Assembly: GCA_903772945.1 (NCBI GenBank)
Contig: CAICTM010000023.1
Location: forward strand, 62,001-126,000
From: Seminavis robusta
Lineage: Eukaryota > Bacillariophyta > Bacillariophyceae > Naviculales > Naviculaceae
Length of the DNA stretch: 64,000 nucleotides
Direction of reading: 5' to 3'
The position numbers and the translations under genes are program-made. Below are positions 42,003 to 54,022 of this stretch, piece after piece (the stretch's first letter is position 1; each line of letters starts with the position of its first letter). The notes beneath the pieces are model-generated. The model was not told the origin of the DNA. It ran no database searches and saw only the letters and a program-made list of their open reading frames with translations.

Positions 42003-45000
42003 CTAGCACAGGGGCTGCCAGGATTGGTTACTACTTTCAAAGCTCTCCGAATACGCCGTTCCGATCATATCGCTTTCAATCTTCATGCGAAGCTGCCACT
42101 CAGGAGGATAGTGCTTTACAATGCTGAAAATCGGTCGCTCTCCGGCGTTGTTTGCTGACGAGGATTTCTTTCCACCGTTGTTGTCCTCGATTTGATCGGG
42201 GGTGATAGATATCGTCATGCGCCTCCGTTGATTGATTCGGGGCACGTCAAAGATGAGGTTGTGCCTGTCGTAACTATGTCTGGGATCTGACCATCCAATC
42301 ATATCCTGTACAACATGCGAGCAGCCAATTTGAGCAAGCACTCGTGGGAGAACAACGAAAGCCAATGCATTTGAGAGGCGCTCACCTGGTCAATCCCGTC
42401 CACGTCGCATGCTAGAAGTGGGTACATCAGTGACTCAACTTTGATCTGGGGAATGTATGCCACCATCCTTTCGTTGGAACTAAAGTCAATCCTTTGACTT
42501 TTGGCAAGGGTCGGCTGGAAACATCAAGCGAGTCCGGGTTAGACTGTGCAGAACACAATACGAGACGCGCTGTTCATTTGTGCTCACCTTGTAGGTTGGT
42601 CGCATGAGAGAAGACACAAACAATCGAATCTCCTTTAGGAAGTAAATGACATAGGCAACTGAAACGGCCAGCGAGGTCCAACCGAACACGGTACAAATTC
42701 TCTCTTGAGCTTCTGTCATCCATTTCAGGCCCTCTGGTTGTATGCCCGGTGTTGGCGGGAAAGGGAACGCAGCATCAAAATCTCTGCTCGGCACGCAACG
42801 CTGCAGGTGAGCGCAATTCCAAAGCAAATACGAACGTCAATGTCAGCACTTACTGAATGTCCTGGCTGCAGAAATAGACTGGAGTGTCTTGGTCTATTGT
42901 TATTGTGTCGACTGTTCCATTCAAGAAAGAAACATTCTCGAAGGTCTTTTGCAACACACGTTCAGTATCGCCCACCTTGTCACAAACATTGTCGTATGGA
43001 AACTGTGCCCATGAATAGGCGGATGATACGATGAAAACTACCATCGCAAGATTGAAGAAGTACCGTCGACTGATTCTTGCCAGACGGGGGCCAATGGCAG
43101 CTGATTGTCTCCACACTCTGACTAAAAGGTACTTGTCAGTGTAATATTGAACCACCAGAATCGCAAACCCAAAGAGGAAAACTGCAGGATATAGTGCCGA
43201 GTAAAAGAAGCAAACGAAGAGGATATTTGCCAGTGCCTGAAGGGTAGAGAAGCGGAACGTGGCGTCAGCAACTACCTCAGCCAAGAATACGGTGGCAGGC
43301 CGTGCATGGTTGATGTCTCACCGTGAACCGTTCGCCCAGCCGGTAGGGAGTTCCCTTTCGAATGCATGAATAAGCGCGGTGAGAATGGGGTCATGAGTGC
43401 AAGGGAGAGAAACATCGGTTCAATACACACCAGAAAGTTTCGATTCATTTCAGACTGCGTCAATGCCCTGGGCGCAATGACATGCCTAGCAAAGTTTCCT
43501 CCGATATCCAAATAACTCGTAAAGGGCGTCACCAATAGCTCCGAAACCAGCACCGCTTGCATTCCAGGTAGGACATCGTCGGCTGAATCACTCAAGTTCG
43601 AAACCAACGGCGTGAACACCTGCGTTCAAAGAGAGCGGAGTGTGAGCCAATAGACTAGAGAAATCGTGCAACGATGCAAGCCTGCGAACTTACCTTCATG
43701 ATGACGCTCGTATTCACCCAGCGAAAGAGAGTGAGCTTGCAGAAGTATGATATCTGAACAGAAAGGGACTGACAGTGAGCTATCAAACGTCTTGTACAGA
43801 TCTTGCTGATTCGACTGAAGATTCGCACGCACCTGCCATGAACCTTCAGTTCGATGACGTTCAAAGTACATCAGAGACTCCACAACAATGGGAACTGCCG
43901 TATTGAAGATTGACACAAGAATACCGGCAGCATAAGGGCCGTGTTTCTTTCTTGCGGAGTTTTCGCACCATGCGGCATACAGGATGACGATTATTGTGAC
44001 GATAAGGTTCGCTGTCATGACCAGTGCGGTGCCTCCTTTTCGCATACCCAGATCCAGCCATTTGACACTGCTGGGATCGACGGCCCTGTCAACTCGCAAT
44101 GTATCCCCTCGAAACGTTGGGATCGTCTTGTTTGGAAACTTCATTGCCTCCACCAGTCGAGAAGGTTCATGCGAAAGAGCCGCCAAGGCTTGTCGTTGGC
44201 CTTCCTCCGTTTCAAAGGTCACAAAGATACTTGCGACGTTGTAGTGTTTCAGCTGAAGCCTTTTGACCTTTTCGGTGAGATCTGTGACTTTCTGCACTGC
44301 GGCCTCTGGGTCGATAAGCAGACCAGCGCCCCGGAGAAACTTTTCAAACAGCTTGGATGAGCCGCTCCTGGTGGCACTTTCTCGCTCCGCCATCATGGTT
44401 GCCAATGATTCTTGCACGCATGCTTCGTCTTCAAGATTGACTTCACCTGGTAGTAGCTTCTGCAGTTCATCCATTTTCTCGCGACGCTCGACGAGAGCCC
44501 GCAGGAGTTCATCGTTATCCAGAGCAACCGTCACCATTGTGACTTGTTTTAGGGCAAATTCAGTAAAGAAGTCTCTCCATTCAACAGGATCATTCGCATC
44601 AGGAGGTGGATTGAGAACTTCGATGGTGTAGTCATCGGCTGTCAACCGATCTTCATCAAAACATATCTCTCTGGCATGCATGTAGACTGCTAGGAGTGTC
44701 ATGAAAACGGCCACAAACACAAACGTTGCATAATCCAAAATACCATCCATAATCATGCGGCCTCCACAATCATTTCGCTGCACCAAGACTGTTCCATCCG
44801 GGGCAGTAGCAAAAGTGCTTCCTTCCTCTGCCCAGGACCAATGATCGGCAGTGCAATCGGCACAGACCACCCATTTGGTTCTGGTACAAATGGCAGATGC
44901 TCGCAAGGACCAAGGTAAATGCTCCTTTCCAGTCGAATAGGTGGGACTGGCGTAGTACATCATGTTTGGAATGTTCAGGATGGCACAAACGAGAAACATG

Positions 45001-45709
45001 AGCGAGAGGTACTTCAACATTCCAAAGTACTGGTCTACGCCAAGACCCCACTGGAGAAAGCAATAATCTGGCATGGTTCTGGGTTGGAACAAGGCAGTCT
45101 TATCGGTTTCACCTGGATCAGCTATCCGATAGACGTGATCCGCCGCGAACCACTGGTATCGGGGCAATGTCATGTGTTCAAAGAAGGCCCATGCTTCGGA
45201 AAGGGACGGCGCCTTTTCCACGTCCTTTCGAGGAAAGTACCATGATTGCTGGGTTGATTGAATTCGATTCAACGAAGTTCAGGAAGAAAGAATCAAAGAA
45301 GCAGCCAGTCAGGTGGTAAGTCAGTGTATAAAGGAAAGCCAATCAACTCTAGACAAAATTACAGTACCTTTTGTAGCCACTTTTCTACCGATAACCGCGC
45401 CCAAGTTTTCTCTTCGTCACTATCCTCATGGGCAAATGACTCCATTAGGTCCTGGATTTGGGATTGCGACAAATCCCGTGGAGCTGGCTCCGAGACAGGA
45501 CGGAAGCGACCATTTTTAATGATGCTATCGCTCTGGGTGAATCTTCGCCTCCGACGACTTTGTCTACTTGGGGCTTTCTTCTCTCTCTTCGTCCATGGCA
45601 GGAATCCCCAACGTTTCTTTTCTTCTGTGTCGTCGGTACCATTGGTCTGGCCGACAAGTGGCGTCGACTCAGACGCAAAAGAAACCTTGGACTCGTTTCT
45701 GTGGCTCAT
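42003..45709 (-). CDS. CSC1/OSCA-like mechanosensitive-type cation channel, 9-exon paralog
   Basis: Nine exons: 45709-45368, 45248-43833, 43753-43694, 43619-43431, 43354-43322 (33 nt), 43236-42854, 42783-42588, 42514-42386, 42305-42003; 1016 aa. The N-terminus is basic and polar, followed by WYFPRKD, a first membrane helix (MLKYLSLMFLVCAILNIPNM), the cytosolic domain (VASIFVTFETEEGQRQALAAL) and a multi-helix pore region (ILFVCFFYSALYPAVFLFGF, NLAMVVFIVSSAYSW). The 7TM layout and RRM-like loop fit the DUF221/OSCA family, whose members are osmotically or mechanically gated channels. The acceptor of exon 7 is ambiguous by three bases (CAG preferred). Same strand as, and upstream of, the second paralog. 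Confidence 0.8.
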
Positions 45710-46640
45710 CTTTTGATACCGATACCGGTACAACCAAGGCAAAAGTGGCCCCTCTATTCTAATCTACTAGGTAGCCAGGAGTTATCCCTTATAGCTACTT
45801 CATCTACTTTTCGCAATCAATATGATGGGCCCTCCGGGCCTTTGTTGTGAGCATTTGGGCTTGAGGTGTGTACAATACTACTAGTAGCTAGTAGTGGTTT
45901 CCGCGTTGTGTTACCATTGCCAGATCTTTGGCTGACGTGCTGACGTTGGTGAGATCTATTCGCAATCGATTATTCGAATTGTCTCAGTGGGAGGAACTCA
46001 ATCGAACGATCGATTGAATATTTTTTTTAAATCGAATCGAATCGAATCTTCATCAATCTGCTTTCACCTTTCACAGGAGGTTCACGGGGCTTAATCAATG
46101 AAAGAGTGACCGATTAATTAAAAGTTCGTAATATAAAGATGTGGTTCACCCTATCGTTTAAATGGGGCTGTTTTGGGCTGCTTCTTTTCCATAAGTATCC
46201 TGCTAGTGGTACCTGTATCCACGTCAGAGTTTCAGCGAAGTTAAATCCGGCCGGCGGTACGGCGAATAGAATGAATGATCAATCATCGCGCAAAAGTCAA
46301 AAGAAACTGCAAGACCTACGAGCTACTAGTAGTAGCTAGACTACCTACCGCTACGCTGCTGCCGGTCACCAACAGCCAGTACTAGCTAATAGTAGTGCGC
46401 ATGCGGCAGTGTGGATCCTGCGTACATGTACCGGTAGTACGGTACCACCGACTGGTCCCACTATGCTACCGCAGTACTAGCTAGTAGATCTAGCTAGTAC
46501 AGTCGTAGTCTACCTTTCTCCAAGCAAGAGGACCAAGAACCTGACAATCAAACCAAAGCATCCCGTCCCTCCTCCCAATAGGCTCCCATAAAGCAACATC
46601 ATCATTATCATCTCCAAACCAACACACAAAATCAATCACC
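45710..46640. other. Divergent intergenic region
   Basis: About 930 bp between the 9-exon channel gene and the aldolase-domain gene. Has an AATCGAATCGAATCGAATC run near 46030-46048, CGATCGATTG palindromes just before it, and GTACATGTACCGGTA near 46423-46437. No gene seen. Confidence 0.55.
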
Positions 46641-48236
46641 ATGAGCTCCTCTCTCGCAGACATGTCACGAGGCAATCCATTTGTCCATCCTCGAGATGAG
46701 ATTGTCCGAGTAATGACTCGCATGTACAACCGTCGCCTCACCACTGTTTCGGGAGGTAATGTGAGTATCAAAGACAGTGATGGGACCATTTGGATCACCC
46801 CCGGGTCCACCGATAAGGGTGACATGAAACGAGAACAAGTGGTCTTTCGACGTGCCCGATCCACCATGTGGGAAGGCGATTTGTCTCCCTCTCGTGAGTG
46901 GCCCTTTCACACTAAAGTCCTCCAAGCCAGACCAGATTGCAACGCCGTCTTGCACGCCCATTCGCAAACCCTCGTGGCATTTTCCGTGGCCAATCAGGTA
47001 CCCGATACGCTTGTGAGCTACCAGGCCTATCATTTGTGTGGAACGGCGGCTCTTTCCCCCTACAAAATGCCGGGAGCACCCGAGTTGGCAGATGTCATTT
47101 GCGACAAAATCATTGACCATGATTGTGTCATTATGGAGAATCACGGAGTGGTGGTCTGTGGCGCCAGTCTTTCGGAATGCTACCAAAAGTTTGAAGCCTT
47201 GGAATTTTGTGCTCGTGCCATTGTCAAGGCCACCATGTTGGGGGGCAATCGCCGCTTGCTCAACAAACTTGACGTTCAGAGCGAGAATGCATTGCGTGAG
47301 GCCGAGCTGAAGCAGTGGAAGCCATCCTTCAACAACCGCCCTCCCATCACCACCAAGGAATCGGAGCTACGTACAGAGCTGGTCAAGTACACCAAGCGCG
47401 CCTACGATCAAGGGCTCATCATTACCTGCATCGGGGCCTTCTCGGCACGTGTAGGTCCCACGCAGTTTCTGATTACTCCACAACGCATGGATCGCTCGAC
47501 ACTGGACCTGGAGGACATTATGCTCGTGGACACCAAGACAACACCCGCCAAAGTCTATGGCAAACCTGGATTACAGCCCAGTAAAGAGTGGAAGCTCCAT
47601 GGAGCCATCTACAAGAGTCTCCCAGAACTGCAAGCCATATCCTTGGCCATGCCGTTCCATTTTGGGGCCTATTGCATGACCGATTTGGACTTTCCTACCA
47701 ATGTGCACCCGGAAACCTATCTCGTATGTCGCGATGTAGGACGCATCAGCTTTCAAGAGTCGCAAAACTACGACAACGTAGTGCGATACTTTCAGGAAGA
47801 CGGCCACCACGCGCTGATCATCGACAACAAGGGGGTCGTTGTGACGGGGCAGAGCGTGCATCGCGTCTACGACATGTTGGAAATTTGCGAGAGCACAACC
47901 AACGTGATCTTGGATGCCCAAAGTCTCTCGGGTTTCAACCTCATGACCAATGAGCAAATCGAGGAACTGGACCGTCACTACTTTGGAATTGGTGACGACG
48001 GAAGCAGTGAGGACGAAGAAGAAAAGAAGGATGTGGTACAAAAGCCAAAACTTCTGAAGAGGGCCAGCCTAGCCCGGAAGTCCAGCCACGGTATCCGCAT
48101 TGATGGACACTCCCTAGCTCTCTCAGACGATGAAGATTTTGAACTCTTTGAGAAGAAGAGTGGCCATTTCTTGAGGGCCAGTCTCGTTCGCAAGAGCCAA
48201 AGCTTGTTTCAATACGGCAACCCATCTTTTCACTGA
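46641..48236 (+). CDS. Tandem class II aldolase/adducin-domain protein
   Basis: Single exon, 531 aa. Two class II aldolase/adducin N-terminal domains follow one another, about residues 18-200 and 242-430. The first keeps the zinc ligands H105 and H107 (VLHAHS), H168 (MENHGV) and acidic E86 (EWPFH). In the second the matching positions are L336, M338 and a Lys (IIDNKGVVV), although EWKLH is kept; it cannot bind metal the same way. The tail (455-531) is acidic then basic, with two copies of an R-A-S-L-x-R-K-S motif (KRASLARKSS and LRASLVRKSQ), good basophilic-kinase sites. The layout recalls adducin more than a sugar aldolase. ATG 46641 follows CAATCACC. Substrate or partner unknown. Confidence 0.85.
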   Translation: MSSSLADMSRGNPFVHPRDEIVRVMTRMYNRRLTTVSGGNVSIKDSDGTIWITPGSTDKGDMKREQVVFRRARSTMWEGDLSPSREWPFHTKVLQARPDCNAVLHAHSQTLVAFSVANQVPDTLVSYQAYHLCGTAALSPYKMPGAPELADVICDKIIDHDCVIMENHGVVVCGASLSECYQKFEALEFCARAIVKATMLGGNRRLLNKLDVQSENALREAELKQWKPSFNNRPPITTKESELRTELVKYTKRAYDQGLIITCIGAFSARVGPTQFLITPQRMDRSTLDLEDIMLVDTKTTPAKVYGKPGLQPSKEWKLHGAIYKSLPELQAISLAMPFHFGAYCMTDLDFPTNVHPETYLVCRDVGRISFQESQNYDNVVRYFQEDGHHALIIDNKGVVVTGQSVHRVYDMLEICESTTNVILDAQSLSGFNLMTNEQIEELDRHYFGIGDDGSSEDEEEKKDVVQKPKLLKRASLARKSSHGIRIDGHSLALSDDEDFELFEKKSGHFLRASLVRKSQSLFQYGNPSFH

Positions 48237-48492
48237 ACCGCATAGCCACCGGCAGGATAGCTCTTACTATTACCGCTACTATTAATTAATTAATAGAAAA
48301 AGAATACATGAAATCTATGCTTTAAAAAGAATAAAGGAGTGTACATGTACTAGTATGTATCAATGCTTCTCTTAATAATTAATCAAGCATGAAGGAGTGA
48401 ATGTAGTCATAGCTGTAGTCATGCAGTCAGTAGCTGCGGCTGGAGGGTACACAAGCGCGTAAAATGTAAAATGCAATATCCTGGTAGCTGGC

Positions 48493-51228
48493 TCACTGAC
48501 CACCGCCCGCAGTACGTGTGCTATTCTCACCACTCACAGCTGTTGCTGTGCGATTGTCAGATGCAACACCGTCAGCTCCACAACCACACCCATAAAAGTC
48601 TTCAGTGCAGTCAAAGTAGAGTCCACACTCAATTTCCTCTGACCACCACCATGGTTTGAAAGGGCAGATGCCCATGGTATCATTGGTTCCAAGGTGACAC
48701 ATTTCATCAGAAAGTTCACCTGAAAAGTTGTTTCCTGAGACAAAGAGCCCTGAAAAATTCCCCTCTGAGGCAAGAAAATCCAGCTCTCTTGGGATCGTTC
48801 CTGTGAGTTGATTGTCATCCACGACCAACAGAACTAAGCTGCTGGCCAAGCCAATTTCAGAAGGGATGGGACCTGATAGGGCATTTTCACGAACATGAAG
48901 ATGCTGCAGCGTGGGTGCAAGTCCGACCTCAGTTGGCAGTGGTCCGGTAAGGTCATTGCCATCCAGATGGAGTAGCCGGATAGCATCGTTAAAGATCTCA
49001 GTTGGAATGGTCCCAGAAATGTGCTGTCCAGATATTTGCCAAGCATCCAAGAGTGTCAGGAGTCCCATCTCAGTGGGGATGGGGCCGGTCAGCAAATTTT
49101 CATGCAGCCAAATGCTGGTTAGCTTTGTCAACTCGCCAATGCAACTGGGGATACTGCCACTGAGTTGGTTGAGCTCAAGAACCATGTCATCCATGTCTGT
49201 AATCTGGCAGAGCTCTGTAGGCATTGTTCCTGCAATAGTGAACAAGAGAAGGCAAAGCGAAGTGAGTTGATGTCTCAACAATCCAACAAGGGAGTTCACA
49301 TCAGGGACAAACCTACCTGTGAAATCATTGTGCCAAAACATGAACCATTGCACCAGTGACAACCTGCCTATTTCGGTGGGTAGCGTGCTTGTAAGTAGAT
49401 TGTGGTCCATTCCAAACCATCTCATGGTATCTGAGAGCAACCCGAATTCTGTGGGGACTGTGCCAGTGAGACTATTACTTGAGATCCCGCTGTAGAAGAG
49501 GCATCAAAATGACGAGTTAGAACACCCTTGCTTCCTCAAGAGCTTTCCAAGAACTCCAACAGGAAACTTACAAGTCTTGCATGGATGTGAGCAAACCCAC
49601 TTTGAGAGAAATATTGGAAAAGGTTGATAAGTCAGTGACGTCTGTTGCGCATCATCTCCCAGAGGTGTTGGCTGTCCATCTGCTCACTTACCCTCAGTGG
49701 GAACTGTCCCAACAAGTCCTACAGTCCAACTGAGGAGTAATTCTAAGTTGGAAAGCAACCCAATCTCAGTTTGAATTTTGGTGCCATCAAGTTTGTTTCC
49801 ATCCAAGAAGACTGTTTTGAGATTAGTCAGCAAGTAGAATTCTGGGGGGAGCTGTCCATCCAGGTTGTTGTTGAAAAGCCACAAATGTGTAAAGACTTGC
49901 TCTCCTGATCCCTCACAGGACAAGAAGGGCTCCAAGTATTGGTAGTTGCCACCAAAGATTTGTGTAGCCCAGTCATCCCAAAACTCATCTTGAGTTCCAC
50001 TACCTGGATTTTCGTCCATTCTGGAGTACCATTGGCACTCGTGGTAGGCATGATTCATCCAAAGTTTATTGTCCCTCCACTTGTCACCATTGGTGGCATA
50101 GTATAAGGTTGCAAGGGAAAACCTCTGGATGATCCTCGTTCCAGAATAATCACTTAAACTAGGATCCGCCAGCAGCCACTCATAGGCACGTGCTTGAGGA
50201 GATCTGTTGTCTTCAATTGCCTTGATGGTTTCTTGTGGCAGATGAGCAAGGACCAACTCCTCGATCGAAGTGGGTGCCTGGGTGGGGAATGGTGTTGTTT
50301 GTTGTTGTGGAGTCGGTTGACTACTACTTCCAGCCTTGTCCTGCTCACCCTTGCCAGCAAGTGTAAAGACGAGCAACAAGACAATTCCTGCCACTATCGC
50401 CACACCCAAACCCCAATACATAGGCATCCTGCTGTCATTCTCATCAGTAGGTGCCACTTTCGGACTTCCTGTTTCTTCACGTGCACGCGGCAGGTCAGGT
50501 GGCTGCTCATCAGCCACCTCGTTCGCTACTGCCAAACCTTCATTGGTGTCGGTAACAATGGGGCTACTATTGGCCCCGTCGTCGAAGGACTCCCGAGTGT
50601 CAAGCGGAGGGATGGAACGCTCTGCTCCCTGAAGCATATCGGCATGGAAAGTCTCGTTGCGCTGCAGCTCGGTGGTGCCAAAGGAAGCCGCGAACGCACC
50701 GGGCCTTGGTGGTGGTGGCTGAGCTCTACCAGCGGAAGGTGATACATCAGACACGGATGGCTCCGCCGCGTTCTCGTTTATATCGATGGCAACGTGGTCG
50801 GTGGCCGCCTTCTTCTCGTTGCCATTCGCTGAAGGACTTGGGGACATGCCTGCGGTAGGAAGCATGTCTTCCACCAAGCCCAACTTTCGTTCGAATCCTT
50901 CCGCCTTTTGTTTGTCGTCCAACAACTCTGCTTTAGGGCTGCCAGAAGTCTTGGCATCGTTAACAGATGCCGCTGCTTTCGCCTTTTGTTTCGCAACCAT
51001 CAGCTCTGCTTTAGGACTTACACAAATCTTGGCGTCGCCAACCCCTGGCGCTGCTTTTGCCACACCTACATGTACATCCTTCTTCTGCAAAGGGATGCTT
51101 TTAGCAGTATCTTTCGTGTCCTTAAAGGTCTGATTGCCCTGCAGCGCTTTGGCCTCTGCTGCATCAAGTAATTCAGCCAACTCCGTTACTGCAAAGGCGT
51201 TCGTCTCAGAATCATCGGTGGTGGTCAT
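48493..51228 (-). CDS. Membrane-anchored leucine-rich-repeat receptor-like protein
   Basis: Four exons, 51228-49692, 49599-49572 (28 nt), 49489-49317 and 49229-48493; 824 aa. An N-terminal polar, Ala/Lys-rich cytosolic part of about 270 residues lies before one membrane helix (YWGLGVAIVAGIVLLLVFTLAG, about 275-296). Then comes an extracellular-type segment with IIQRFSLATLYYATNGDKW, the LRR cap found in many diatom LRR proteins, and about ten plant-type LRRs (L..N.LTG.IP.E.G). The end is Cys-rich (CGLYFDCTEDFYGCGCG). No kinase domain, so signalling would need a partner. The 28-nt exon codes VGLLTSMQDL, one strand of an LRR, and fits the repeat length. Ligand unknown. Confidence 0.85.
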
Positions 51229-52629
51229 TTTGCTGATTTTGACTGAACTTGGTGAACCGGTTCGCCTCGGCTTCCTTCTCCAAAGAAAAAATGTGAACAG
51301 AAAAAATGGTGGGTCAATTGCAGCTCCAAACGATCACAATATTATTGGGAGACAGAGGGAGAGAGCTGGGAGAGATTGTGCCTTCGGGCCTGCATGGAGG
51401 TTGAGGGCATGCTCAGCTCCAATGACGACACCTTTCTGAAGAGGAGTACTGACTGTCTAAATACTATACACAAAAACTGCTCGGACACGATATCATCGAA
51501 CGACAAGAACCAAGAGGACAGCCTGAGAGAAGTCGAATGTCGAATGGCCACTGGCTCAAACCTCAAAACAACTCTCAAAACTCCGCACTCATTCTGCATT
51601 CAACATTCAACATTCAACACTCTTTTTACGGGGCTCTCTTCTCACTCTACCATAGCTCTACCGTACGGCACGGAACCGGCAAGGACCTTTAAAACACACA
51701 ATACTTCAGAGCTAGCTAGTAGTACCGGTACTCTTATAGGTACCGTACAGTCCAGTCGTACCTCCGGTCGCTGGTACCGGTACCGCTGGCCAGGCTGAGC
51801 CCGAAGACAGTAGATGTGCTGGTACAGCTGTAGCATTGAGTATGGTACAGTCGTACAGGAACAGCTTGGTACTCTGGAGTAGCAAGCATCGTTCGTTCAT
51901 ACTGTACGATTCATTCATTCAATCATTTGTTCGATCATTAGCAGTACAGTCGTACTTATTTCAGCTCTTATTTCCCACCTCGGTCGAGCTCATGGCTATG
52001 ACAGGATGACAGGTCCCCGCACCCCGCACTCTTTGGTGATTGCTGCCGCTTGCCGCTTGCCGCTTGCCGCTAGCTTGATGCTGTACAAATGAGACGCTGT
52101 ACGAGGTGCGAGTGCATGTAAAATCGTGCAGGGCAAGCCCTGACGACTGGCTCGCTATGTCATAGTAGCTACCGGTACTACTAGCCTATAGTACATGTAG
52201 CTACATAACACGAAAAACGCTCCTAGAAGGATGCCAGCAAATGCAGATTAGTCTACTGAGGAATAGTTTTTGGCAGCAGTTCAGAAGGTTCACGTCAGAG
52301 GCTGCCGGGCAGGCTCCGCTCGGACTGTCCTCACTCCGGATTCTCCTCCAATCCTCCATTCACCCTCTCCCCTCACCGTCCCCGGGGCCCGCAATTAGAA
52401 CCTTGAACTCTTATGATAATATGTGGCCAGAGACTGGTCAATCAGAGAATGGTACCAATATGGGGTGCAAGGAGCTGCATGGGGACATCCACTGAGCAGA
52501 AGAATCGTCAAGTGTGCGTCTACTTCCTACGTTCACTCAGCGTCAAATGTGCGTCTACTTCCTACCGGAATCTTTCCCTGTAAGCGATCAGCGGGGTGTC
52601 TGTATGTATTTATTTCTCTTGTATTAACC
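51229..52629. other. Divergent intergenic region
   Basis: About 1.4 kb upstream of the LRR gene and of the SYLF gene. Contains dense GGTACC/ACCGGT palindromes at 51722-51785, a TTGCCGC triple repeat near 52050, and the 35-bp-period repeat at 52506-52565. No other gene supported. Confidence 0.55.
52506..52565. repeat. 25-bp direct repeat at 35-bp period
   Basis: Copies 52506-52530 and 52541-52565 differ at one base and share TGTGCGTCTACTTCCTAC. They lie just upstream of the SYLF gene start and might be control sites or a small duplication. Confidence 0.8.
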
Positions 52630-53073
52630 ATGGACGAGTTCAAGAATCTTGACAGCTTGAAACCTTTCTTCGATACAGCCTATGGCTTCGTTGTATTTGG
52701 TAGTGTAGCCAAGGCTGGAGTAGGCGTTGGAGGAGCTGCTGGCAGTGGAACGGTCTATGTGAACAACAAGAACGGTACCGAGACCTGCGTGGGAATTTCC
52801 AATTTGGTCCAACTGAGTGTGGGCATTCAATTGGGAGGGCAAGTGTTCAGTGAGATTATCTTCTTTGAGACAGAGAAGGATTTCCAAGCCTTCACTGCAG
52901 GCAATTTTGAATTGGGTGCTGACGCCAGTGTGGTTGTCCTGACGGCTCACGTCAATGTGGATCTTCACTATTCCAAGGGGCTGGCTACTTTCGTCACAAT
53001 TCAAGGTGGACTCATGTATGAAGTCTCAATCAGCGGTCAGAAATTCACGTATACACCCTCCGTCAAGGGGTAG
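52630..53073 (+). CDS. SYLF (Ysc84-type) lipid-binding domain protein, short
   Basis: 147 aa from the ATG at 52630, which sits in an ACCATGG context; the frame stays open 207 bp further up to 52423, but the added part has no domain. The protein is essentially one SYLF domain: PFFDTAYGFVVFGSVAKAGVG, a Gly-rich GVGGAAGSGTVYV, VGIQLGGQVFSEIIFF, FTAGNFELGADASVV and YSKGLATFVTIQGGLMYE. In eukaryotic Ysc84/SH3YL1 this fold binds phosphoinositides at the membrane. The usual C-terminal helix is short here. No SH3 partner domain, so it resembles the stand-alone bacterial type. Possibly of bacterial origin; not shown. Confidence 0.75.
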   Translation: MDEFKNLDSLKPFFDTAYGFVVFGSVAKAGVGVGGAAGSGTVYVNNKNGTETCVGISNLVQLSVGIQLGGQVFSEIIFFETEKDFQAFTAGNFELGADASVVVLTAHVNVDLHYSKGLATFVTIQGGLMYEVSISGQKFTYTPSVKG

Positions 53074-54022
53074 TTTGCTACGTAGCTAGTTGGGAAGTGC
53101 ACACACTGCTTTTTGGAAGTCACAAGGCTCCTTGTTGCTACCGTATCTGCCACAATCCAATTAAGAGCGACAATTTGCAAGTGTGTGGTTTGCCTCGGCT
53201 TTCACATCCCTGTCATGTTTCCAGTCATTTGGGATGGCGTCTGACAATTTGAAGCAACTTCAGCTTTTGTTACCGACGCTACCAGAATATGCTGGTGGCA
53301 AGGAGGGCCCACCACGTTGGGTTACACGAACCATTGACATAAAATAGCTGCCGTACTGGAAGGTTGTCATGGTTCTTGAACCTATCTCTGGCTAGCTAGT
53401 AGCTGGCTACTCAGTCAGGAAACAAAGAAGAAAAGGGAGACATGATCAAGAATTATTGTGCCAGCTTCGTGCTAAAGCAATATTTGTGGTACGAAAGGTT
53501 TTAAGTGTCTTCTGAAGGCTCTGAAAATTAGCGAACCCGCACGGGGGGCCAAACACCAGGATGGTTGCTGCCTGTCACAATACTATGGTGTTGTGATTCA
53601 GAGGAGCATGTGCGAGTATAATGCAGTGATGGCCGAGTTTGAGGTTGCCTTGACTTCACTGCTGGCTACGGTACTAGGGGAGGAAACCACCCTGATACGG
53701 CCTCTGCACGGAACAACCCGGGTTCATTGCTTCAAGCGAAAGGAGATTCGGATGGTGCGCAGCAGCAGTACCTTAGAGCCCTTGCAACTTGTGAAGCCGT
53801 TTTGGGAGTAGATCACCCTCTTACCGTGGACCTTCGTCGTGAAAATGTCATACTTTGGCTACGTAGCTGATACAAACAAGCTGCTGCTGCTGCTGCAAGT
53901 TTTCATCTCCCCACACACAAGCTACTACTACGCACAGAAAATCATTCACCATCACAGCAGGGCAGGCTGAGGCATTGGTGGAGCCAGCCTGTCAGCGTGT
54001 TTAATTAATTAAGCGGGTGTAA
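53074..54022. other. Intergenic, convergent gene ends
   Basis: About 950 bp. A (CTG)n run of five units lies at 53880-53895. Nothing else recognised. Confidence 0.55.
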
